Shown here in pieces: positions 57,793-64,000 of a stretch of 64,000 bases of DNA. The notes below the pieces were generated by a model. That model saw only the letters and a list, made by a program, of their open reading frames with translations, did not search any database and was not told the origin of the DNA. Source of the DNA: QHVT01 sp036399015 (lineage in GTDB: Bacteria > Acidobacteriota > Thermoanaerobaculia > Gp7-AA8); contig DASWNW010000033.1 in assembly GCA_036399015.1 (NCBI GenBank), positions 25,282-89,281 on the forward strand, written 5' to 3'. A program made the position numbers and the translations under genes. Positions within the stretch are counted from its first letter, which is position 1; the number at the start of each line of letters is the position of its first letter.

Positions 57793-59213
57793 GGCGCGGC
57801 CGCCCGCGGCGGCAACTGCGGCGTCACCGGCTGCGGCAGCGCCGCGGCCCCGGGGTTCACTCCCCGCAACGCCAGCTCGCCGCGGCGGGCGTAGTCGACC
57901 GACAGCACCAGCAGGCGCGCCGCCTCCTGGTCGGCGTGGAAGCCGCTCGAGTTCTCCGCCTCCACGAAGTCGAGCAGGAACTGCGCTTTCTTCTGGTACG
58001 TCCGCGCGCCGTCGAGCTGCGCCTGCGACGCGCCGGCTGCGCCGGCGGTTTTGATGTCGCCGATGAGCGCCATCAGCGCGTCCATGGCCACGTTGCGCAT
58101 CTGGAGGTGGCGCTCCTGGATCGTCTCCACGCGTGCGCGCAGCTCCGCCTCCTCCCACCGGTGGCAGCCCTGGCAGGCGCGGTTAACGTTCAGGAGAGGG
58201 CTGCGCACGTGGTGGTCGCTGATTTTGAAGCCCCCCTCCCGCTTGTACGGCATGTGGCAGTCGGCGCAGGCGACGCCGGAGCGGGCGTGCACCCCCTGGT
58301 TGTACAGCTCGAACTCCGGATGCTGCGCCTTCAGCACCTTCGCCCCCGACTCCTTGTGCGTCCAGTCGGCGTGGTCGGTCTGCGTCTCGTAGTACTCCAG
58401 GATCTGGTCGCCCTTCAGCCCGTTGTGCCAGGGATAGGTGAGCCGCTTCTCCTTCCCCTTGAAGTAGTACTCGACGTGGCACTGGCCGCAGACGTAGGTG
58501 CGCATCTCCTGACGGGTGGCCTGCTTGTTCGGATCGTAGGCGGGATCTTTCTTCAGCGCGCGCATGCCCTCGATGAACGCGGGCCGCGTCACGCGCAGGG
58601 CCATGGTGGCAGGGTCGTGGCAGTCGATACAGGCCACCGGATGGGTGACGTGCTTCGCCGCCTCGAAGTAGGGCATCTGGTTGATGGCCTCGAAGCCCTT
58701 GAAGACGTCGCCGTTCCCCAGCTTGTTGTAGGCGACCCACATCGACGCGTGGCAGTTGAGGCAGGTGCCGGGCTGCTTCACCACGCGCTGCCGCTCGGTG
58801 AACGCCTGGTCGGTGAGCATGTGGGCGTGTCCGCGCTCCTCGCGGAAATCCGTCGCGAACGCGTAGCCGGCCCACATCGTCTTCAGGCGCGGGTCCTCCT
58901 CCAGACGCGACTGCGCCACGACCGAGCGGGGGTCGGCCTGCGACGGCACGTGCGGCACCGCCTCGCTGCCGCCGTAGCGCGTGCGCACCTGGTCGACGGT
59001 GCGCAGGTAGTCGTCGTACTGCAGCGGGAAGTTCTTCCCCCAGATCGCCGGATCGGTGGTCGACTCGTTCAGCTCGACGACGCGGTAGAAGGGATTCCGC
59101 GCCTCCGACTTGCGCGTGAAGACGTTCACCAGCAGCGCCGTGACGCCGACGGCGATCGCCGCCGCGACGACCGCGGTGATGGTCAGCAGGAGTGCGATTC
59201 GTTTCTTCGTCAT
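57789..59213 (-). CDS. nrfA: Pentaheme cytochrome c nitrite reductase NrfA
   Basis: 474 residues with an N-terminal helix (MTKKRIALLLTITAVVAAAI). Five heme-binding motifs: CLNCH (C151), CIDCH, CGQCH, CADCH and CQGCH. The first, which holds the active-site heme, is CxxCH rather than the CxxCK of E. coli NrfA. CGQCHVEYYFKG and LTYPWHNGLKGDQI match the Tyr/Lys-containing active-site and calcium region. It reduces nitrite to ammonium with six electrons in the periplasm. ATG 59213 overlaps the nrfH stop (ATGA). Confidence 0.95.
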   Translation of the reverse strand: MTKKRIALLLTITAVVAAAIAVGVTALLVNVFTRKSEARNPFYRVVELNESTTDPAIWGKNFPLQYDDYLRTVDQVRTRYGGSEAVPHVPSQADPRSVVAQSRLEEDPRLKTMWAGYAFATDFREERGHAHMLTDQAFTERQRVVKQPGTCLNCHASMWVAYNKLGNGDVFKGFEAINQMPYFEAAKHVTHPVACIDCHDPATMALRVTRPAFIEGMRALKKDPAYDPNKQATRQEMRTYVCGQCHVEYYFKGKEKRLTYPWHNGLKGDQILEYYETQTDHADWTHKESGAKVLKAQHPEFELYNQGVHARSGVACADCHMPYKREGGFKISDHHVRSPLLNVNRACQGCHRWEEAELRARVETIQERHLQMRNVAMDALMALIGDIKTAGAAGASQAQLDGARTYQKKAQFLLDFVEAENSSGFHADQEAARLLVLSVDYARRGELALRGVNPGAAALPQPVTPQLPPRAAAP

Positions 59214-59638
59214 TTCATGTGTCCCACGTCCCAGTGACAGCGCACGCACGCCGGCTGCCCGATCGCCTCCGTCATCTCGCGGTGGCAGTACAGGCAGGCA
59301 TCGTTCGTGACGCGCCGGTTCCCCGGCTTGATCTCCAGGTGCTCCGGGTAGTTCCCGGTGGTGAAGTAGAAGGAGTGCCAGAAGCCGTTCGACGCCTTCA
59401 CCGCGTACTTTGGAATGAGGCTGTGCGGCGTGTGGCAGTCATTGCAGGCGGCGACCGAGCGGTGCGGCCCTTTCATCCAGGCCGCGTAGTAGTCGGCCAT
59501 GACGTGGCAGTTCGCGCAGGCGGCCGGATCGTTGGTGAGGTAGGAATAGCCCTTCGCGTAGACGAAGGTGTAACTGCCGACGCCCGCTGCCAACCCGATC
59601 AGCACCCCGATCGCGACGATCCCCACCGTCAACCGCAC
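59210..59638 (-). CDS. nrfH: NrfH/NapC-type tetraheme quinol dehydrogenase
   Basis: 142 residues. An N-terminal membrane anchor (VGIVAIGVLIGLAAGVGSYT) is followed by four heme sites: CANCHVM, CNDCHTP, CLYCHRE and CVRCHWD. MADYYAAWMKGPHRSVAACN is typical of NrfH. It oxidises menaquinol and passes electrons to NrfA, with which it forms a membrane complex. GTG 59638 is the only start in frame (a stop lies just upstream) and it has no clear ribosome site. It is the first gene of the nrfHA cluster. Confidence 0.95.
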   Translation of the reverse strand: MRLTVGIVAIGVLIGLAAGVGSYTFVYAKGYSYLTNDPAACANCHVMADYYAAWMKGPHRSVAACNDCHTPHSLIPKYAVKASNGFWHSFYFTTGNYPEHLEIKPGNRRVTNDACLYCHREMTEAIGQPACVRCHWDVGHMK

Positions 59639-59788
59639 GCCCGGTCACCACTGCAGGACGCATGCGCAGCTGCAGTCGTATCATCCGGTGCGCCGTACGC
59701 GTGACGCCGCCGCAAACATCAACGAAACATCGCTCGGAACGGGCGGGGCGGGTGAGCGGGCGGGGGCGCGTTCGCGCACAATCGCGTC

Positions 59789-61420
59789 ATGGTTCGACAA
59801 CTGGTGTCCATCGTGGCCGTATTGTTCGCCTCCGTGGCAATCGAGGCGCAGGGTTCGGCGCCGATTGGCTGTGAAGTCATCCGGCCGGTCGCGGAGGCGG
59901 ACCTGCTACGGAGCACGATGGCCGCGCTGTCGCAGGGCGGGAAGCGCCGCTCGGTCGGCGCCGTGCTCAACCCGATCGAGATCGACCTCCTGGAGGTCTA
60001 CGGGCCGGAGCTGCTGCGCGGCGCCGGGAGCGCGGAGGCGGCGAAGAGGATCGTGCAGTACCAGGTCGACGCCGCCAACCAGACCTTGAGTGACAGCGGC
60101 CTCGGAAACGTCCGGCTGCGCCTCCGTCACGTCCGTTTCTCCCCGCACTACGACCGCTTTCCCGCGGATGCCACGGGACCGGAGATCCTCCAGGACCGCC
60201 AGTATTTCGGCGCCGACCTGCTCGGCTTCGCCGTCGGGGAGATGCCGACTGGATTCGTCGGCGGGGCCTGCCGCCCTCCCGCATACGGCCCGGACTGCAG
60301 CACGCATTGGGTCCACCAGGGGAACTTCCGCCAGAACCCGCTCCCTTTCGTGCACGAGCTCGGGCACAACCTCGGCGCTGACCACGATGCACCGAATGCC
60401 ATGCCGCGCGAGTTCGATCCGCATCCGTTCGCGCGCGCCTACTGCGTGCCGGGCCAGTGGCGCACGGTGATGTCTTACGGCAGCCCCTGCAACGCGGCCC
60501 CGGTGCTGCTGTTCTCGAACCCGAACCGCATGTTCGGCGGCCTCTCGACCGGCGTGCCCGACGAGGCGGACAACGCGCGCGCGATCGCTTTCAGCGCGCC
60601 GCGCGTGCGCGACTACTACCCGGCCACGCAGAACACCGGCCCCCGCTGCGAGTTCAGGATCACGTTCGACGGCAGCGAGGTGCCGGTCGCGGGCACGACG
60701 CGCATGGTGATCGCGGAACGGACGCGCGGCGACTGCGAGCCTGCCATCACGGCAATCAATGAATGGGTCCGCATCGAGGTCGCCCCCAACGCCACGCCGG
60801 AGCGCACCGAGGCGCAGGTGACGTACCTTCCGAACGGCGAGCCGCTGTCGAGGCGGGGACATTTCGTCGTCGGCGAGCAGCCGGTGACGATCGAGCAGAC
60901 CGGTGCGGCGGCGTGCCTGCTGCCCAACGGGTCGTTCGACCACGACGTGAGCGGCTGGGCCGTGCGGGAGTCCTATCCGGGCGCGGGCACGCTCTCCTGG
61001 TCACCCGTCGACGCCGACGGCAAGCCGGACTCGGGCTCCGCGACGATCGCCGTGAACGGCGGACACTTCGCCATCGAGCGTTGCGTCGCGGTCGAGCCCT
61101 CGTCGCAATATGTCATGCGCAGCAGTGTCTTCATCCCTCCCGGTCAGAAGGCCGGGATGAACGACTTCCCGGCAACGCAGATCGTCAGTCTCTTCGATAC
61201 GCCCGACTGCTCCGGTTCGGACATGGGGTTCGGAGACTCGCTCGCGAACATCGCGGGGATGTGGCTGCGGCTCGAGAGCCCGATCCGTACGTACACCAAC
61301 ACGCGCAGCGCGATGCTCAGGCTGTACGTGATCGTGCCCGGCGCGCCGTTCACGACGTACTACGACGACCTCCAGTTCTGCAGGATCGGGGACGCGCCGG
61401 CCCAGGCGGAGAACGAGTAG
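59789..61420 (+). CDS. Secreted metzincin metalloprotease (M12/reprolysin-like)
   Basis: 543 residues with signal peptide MVRQLVSIVAVLFASVAIEA. The zinc site H189-E190-x-x-H193-x-x-x-x-x-H199 is in FVHELGHNLGADHD, and the Met-turn is TVMSYGS (~228), so this is a metzincin. The propeptide-like region (~25-90) has NPIEIDLLEVYGPELLRG; the C-terminal part (~280-540) is beta-rich with paired Cys and a carbohydrate-binding-like NGSFDHDVSGWAV start. Extracellular proteolysis is the likely role. CACAAT lies 6 nt before ATG 59789, with no ribosome site. Confidence 0.88.
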   Translation: MVRQLVSIVAVLFASVAIEAQGSAPIGCEVIRPVAEADLLRSTMAALSQGGKRRSVGAVLNPIEIDLLEVYGPELLRGAGSAEAAKRIVQYQVDAANQTLSDSGLGNVRLRLRHVRFSPHYDRFPADATGPEILQDRQYFGADLLGFAVGEMPTGFVGGACRPPAYGPDCSTHWVHQGNFRQNPLPFVHELGHNLGADHDAPNAMPREFDPHPFARAYCVPGQWRTVMSYGSPCNAAPVLLFSNPNRMFGGLSTGVPDEADNARAIAFSAPRVRDYYPATQNTGPRCEFRITFDGSEVPVAGTTRMVIAERTRGDCEPAITAINEWVRIEVAPNATPERTEAQVTYLPNGEPLSRRGHFVVGEQPVTIEQTGAAACLLPNGSFDHDVSGWAVRESYPGAGTLSWSPVDADGKPDSGSATIAVNGGHFAIERCVAVEPSSQYVMRSSVFIPPGQKAGMNDFPATQIVSLFDTPDCSGSDMGFGDSLANIAGMWLRLESPIRTYTNTRSAMLRLYVIVPGAPFTTYYDDLQFCRIGDAPAQAENE

Positions 61421-61477
61421 CCGGGACGCGCGGGCACCACAGCGGGCGGGATGCGCACCTATAATCGCGTCATCCCC

Positions 61478-63970
61478 ATGACTTTCACCCGCCGATACCT
61501 CTTCTGGCTCCTCGTGCCGCCGATCGCGATCAGCATCCCGCCGGCGCTGCTCTTCCTCTCGCAGGTGGTGCAGCTCACCTGGCGCGGCGCGGCGGGGCTG
61601 ACGCTGATGCTCGCGGTGATGTACGCCCTCGGCTGCGCGCTGTTCGCCGCCGGCGTCCGCCCGCAGGCGGAGGCGGTCGAGCGGGCGCTCGCGGGCCGCG
61701 GCGACCTCTCCCGCGCGATGTCGGCCTGCCTCGACCGCACCAAGATCCTCTCCGTCATCCTCTGGGTCGGCGGAGGCGCGCTCTTCGCCCTCATCGCCGC
61801 CGCGATCTACCTCCCCTCCCCGCTCGGCTTCGCCTATTTCCTCGTGGCCGCGCTCATCGCCGCCTTCGTGTCCGTGGTCTGGGGCTACGCGATGGGCAAG
61901 CACCGCCTCAACGAGGCGGCGGAAGGGCAGCGGGTGCACTACACGGGGCGCGAGCTGTCGCTCGGCAAGAAGATCGCGCTCGTCTTCATCGGCTCGCTCA
62001 CCATCTCCTCGGCCGCCCTCATCCTGCTGATCTCCTCCCGCGTCTCGACGACGCTCGAGCAGCTCGCCATCACCTCCGCCGCCGAGCGCTTCCAGCGCGT
62101 CCACGACATGGCCAACATCCTGGCGAAAGTGGACGCCGCCGCGCTCGATACGATGCGCGACTACATCCCGGCCGAGTACTCACTGCACCTCATCGACCCG
62201 CAGGGGAAGGTCACGAGCACGAAAGACCCCCTCGACCCGGGGGAGGTCGCCGCGATCCGGCGCATCGGGACGGGCGACAGCAGCGCATTCATCGGTCCGC
62301 ACGTGAGCCGCTTCGCGCGCCTCAAGGACGGCTCGATCCTCGTGCTGGCGATCCCCTGGACGCCGTACAAGAACATCCCCTTCCAGATCACCTTCTACAC
62401 GCTGATCGTGGCGCTGCTGACGACGGCCGTCTTCGGCGCGGCGACGGTGGTGCTCTCGCGCGACGTGACGCGGCCGCTGCGGCAGTTGCGGGAGCTCTCG
62501 CGCGAGATGGCCGAGGGGAACTTCGACGTCGCGCCGCGCGTCTTCGCGGACGACGAGGTGGGGCAGCTCGCCGAGAGCTTCGGCGAGACGCGCTCGAACC
62601 TCCGCCGCCTCCTGGGGCGCGTCGGCGGCAGCGGCACGACCATCACCGAGGGCGTGCGCGTCATCACCGGCGGCAGCGAGATGCTCCTCACCCGCTCCCG
62701 CAACCAGAGCGAGCTGACCGAGAGCTCGTCGCTGGCGCTGGAGAACGTCCGCGGCGGCATCGGCAGCGTCCTCGGCGCCGCCGACACGGTCAGCGGCCTC
62801 ACGCAGGACGCCTCGGCGCGCGCGCTCGAGCTGCAGGCCTCCGCCGAGGAGGTCGCGCGCAGCATGGACTACCTCTTCCAGTCGGTGGAGAAGACCTCCT
62901 CGTCCACGACGGAGATGAACGCCTCCATGAACGAGATGTCGACGCGCACGGACGTGCTGGCCGGCATCGGCGAGGAGGTGCTGTCCTTCGTGTCGGAGAT
63001 GGACTCGACGGTGACCGAGCTGCTGGCCACCTCCGAGTCGACCGCGCAGCTCGCGCAGCAGGTGCGGGAGGACGCGAGCGCGGGCGGCGAGGCGGTCAAC
63101 CGCACCGTCGAAGGGATCAACGTCACGCACGAGCTGACGATGAGCACCGCCAGGACGATCGACGACCTGCAGCGCAGCGTAGGGCAGATCAGCCAGATCC
63201 TCAACGTCATCGAGGAGGTCGCGAACCGCACCAACCTCCTCTCCCTCAACGCCGCCATCATCGCCGCGCAGGCGGGGGAGCATGGCGCCGGCTTCACCGT
63301 CGTCGCCGACGAGATCCGCGAGCTCGCGGAGCGGACGCGCGGCTCGACGAAAGAGATCGGCACGATCATCAAGGCGGTGCAGAGCGGGTCGAAGCAGGCC
63401 GTCTCGAAAATGCACGAGGGGGTCGCGAAGGTGACGGACAACGTCCGCCTCGCGCAGGACGCCGCGCAGTCGCTGGAGAAGATCGTCAACAGCGCGACGC
63501 GCTCCTACGAGATGGCCACGCGGATCTCCCGCGCCCTCGGCGAGCAGTCGCACGCCAGCCGGCGCCTGCACGAGGTCACCTCGCGCATGTCCGACCACAT
63601 CGCCGAGATCAACCGCGCCACGCGCGAGCAGGCGCGCGGCACGCAGCTGATGGCGCAGGAGTCGGAGCGGGTGCGCGACATCGCGGCGCAGGTCAAGAGC
63701 GCCACCGAGGAGCAGTCGCTGGCGGGGAGGGGAATCACGGTGGCGCTGGAGAAGATCTCCGACGACGCCCGCGCCATGCGCGACCTCCTCGAGCGGCAGC
63801 TCCAGGAGACCGACCGGATCGCCGACGCCTCGCGCGTCATGCTCGAGATCGCGCAGAAGAACGACGCCATCGCGCGCGAGTTCACGACGACCGTGCAGAG
63901 CCTCGTGCGCAGCGGGCAGGAGTTCGAGAGCGAAGTGACGCGGTTCCGGTTCAAGGGCGCGGACGCGTAG
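61478..63970 (+). CDS. Methyl-accepting chemotaxis protein-like receptor with altered signalling tip
   Basis: 830 residues. The N-terminus has several membrane helices (LVPPIAISIPPALLFLSQVV, ILSVILWVGGGALFALIAAA), then a periplasmic or PAS-like segment and another helix pair. HAMP follows (~330-385, SRDVTRPLRQLRELSREMAE), then the MCP cytoplasmic coiled coil. The hairpin reads NLLSLNAAIIAAQAGEHGAG: Ile595 and Gln598 replace the Glu and Arg usual in NAAIEAARAGE, residues needed for receptor-trimer/CheA contact. No che genes are in the window. TATAAT lies 12 nt before ATG 61478; ATG 61451 is an alternative start. Confidence 0.88.
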   Translation: MTFTRRYLFWLLVPPIAISIPPALLFLSQVVQLTWRGAAGLTLMLAVMYALGCALFAAGVRPQAEAVERALAGRGDLSRAMSACLDRTKILSVILWVGGGALFALIAAAIYLPSPLGFAYFLVAALIAAFVSVVWGYAMGKHRLNEAAEGQRVHYTGRELSLGKKIALVFIGSLTISSAALILLISSRVSTTLEQLAITSAAERFQRVHDMANILAKVDAAALDTMRDYIPAEYSLHLIDPQGKVTSTKDPLDPGEVAAIRRIGTGDSSAFIGPHVSRFARLKDGSILVLAIPWTPYKNIPFQITFYTLIVALLTTAVFGAATVVLSRDVTRPLRQLRELSREMAEGNFDVAPRVFADDEVGQLAESFGETRSNLRRLLGRVGGSGTTITEGVRVITGGSEMLLTRSRNQSELTESSSLALENVRGGIGSVLGAADTVSGLTQDASARALELQASAEEVARSMDYLFQSVEKTSSSTTEMNASMNEMSTRTDVLAGIGEEVLSFVSEMDSTVTELLATSESTAQLAQQVREDASAGGEAVNRTVEGINVTHELTMSTARTIDDLQRSVGQISQILNVIEEVANRTNLLSLNAAIIAAQAGEHGAGFTVVADEIRELAERTRGSTKEIGTIIKAVQSGSKQAVSKMHEGVAKVTDNVRLAQDAAQSLEKIVNSATRSYEMATRISRALGEQSHASRRLHEVTSRMSDHIAEINRATREQARGTQLMAQESERVRDIAAQVKSATEEQSLAGRGITVALEKISDDARAMRDLLERQLQETDRIADASRVMLEIAQKNDAIAREFTTTVQSLVRSGQEFESEVTRFRFKGADA

Positions 63971-63971
63971 C

Positions 63972-64000
63972 GGCGACGGGCTGAGAGCCCGTCGCTCCAG
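63972..64000. repeat. 29-bp dispersed hairpin repeat, copy 2
   Basis: Identical to 50169-50197 (GCGACGGGCT-GAG-AGCCCGTCGC then TCCAG). It starts 2 bp after the MCP stop codon and runs to the window edge, so its right boundary is unknown. In both places it follows the 3' end of a gene, as a terminator-like or REP-type element would. Confidence 0.85.

Overview
The window is high-GC bacterial chromosome with genes packed on both strands, many of them joined by 4-bp ATGA/GTGA start/stop overlaps. Gene content fits an Acidobacteriota-like heterotroph. The signs are a secreted FG-GAP protein ending in VKAVHVTELR-type repeats, a tricorn/S41 peptidase, a secreted amidohydrolase, a large S8 subtilase, a secreted metzincin, a carboxypeptidase-regulatory-like giant and an NrfHA nitrite reductase. 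No rRNA, tRNA, phage, IS element or CRISPR array is visible, so the taxonomic reading is inference from gene families only.

Layout. 1-2818: a truncated gene, a V4R-like protein and a four-gene chain ending in a methyltransferase. 2838-3698: a 42-bp tandem repeat array, then a monocistronic unknown gene with near-consensus promoter, ribosome site and terminator. 3748-6736 (minus): hydrolase and FG-GAP protein separated by a ~70-bp-arm inverted repeat. 6939-11425: porin, two YceI proteins and a NarL-type two-component pair, apparently one operon. 11615-14332: an unknown small gene plus a ~780-residue unknown protein interrupted by a frameshift. 14734-15282: glycine-rich secreted repeat protein. 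15311-21725: CusCBA-type metal-efflux operon with a small Cys-rich protein and a DUF3347 protein. 21830-24277: nucleotide-transporter-like permease, Tat-type aldo/keto reductase, YHS-like protein. 24285-24799: MazEF-like toxin-antitoxin. 24900-28128: ECF sigma, zinc-type anti-sigma and two HEAT-repeat proteins.

28184-36721: GlxA-type regulator with isochorismatase, a DUF985 cupin and HAD phosphatase back to back, and an operon of envelope proteins of unknown role. 36854-42073 (minus): scramblase-like protein, tricorn-like peptidase, amidohydrolase. 42147-46518: GT-C-like membrane protein, NCS1 permease and a PreA-like flavoprotein, suggesting pyrimidine/hydantoin uptake and reduction. 46522-52180 (minus): propeller protein, DUF72, membrane proteins, PAP2, SPFH/NfeD pair, NUDIX. 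52179-56116: methyltransferase and subtilase. 56127-59638 (minus): NrfHA cluster with three accessory genes. 59789-63970: metzincin and an MCP-like receptor.

The clearest window-wide signal is regulatory. At about ten transcription-unit starts on both strands a TANNNT hexamer lies 6-9 nt before the start codon with no Shine-Dalgarno sequence, which points to common leaderless transcription. Other standouts are GTTGC-rich inverted repeats, one of which sits in frame inside the CusA gene; a probable AUC start codon on the subtilase; a chemoreceptor with altered signalling-tip residues; and a PreA-like enzyme lacking the catalytic cysteine of animal DPD.
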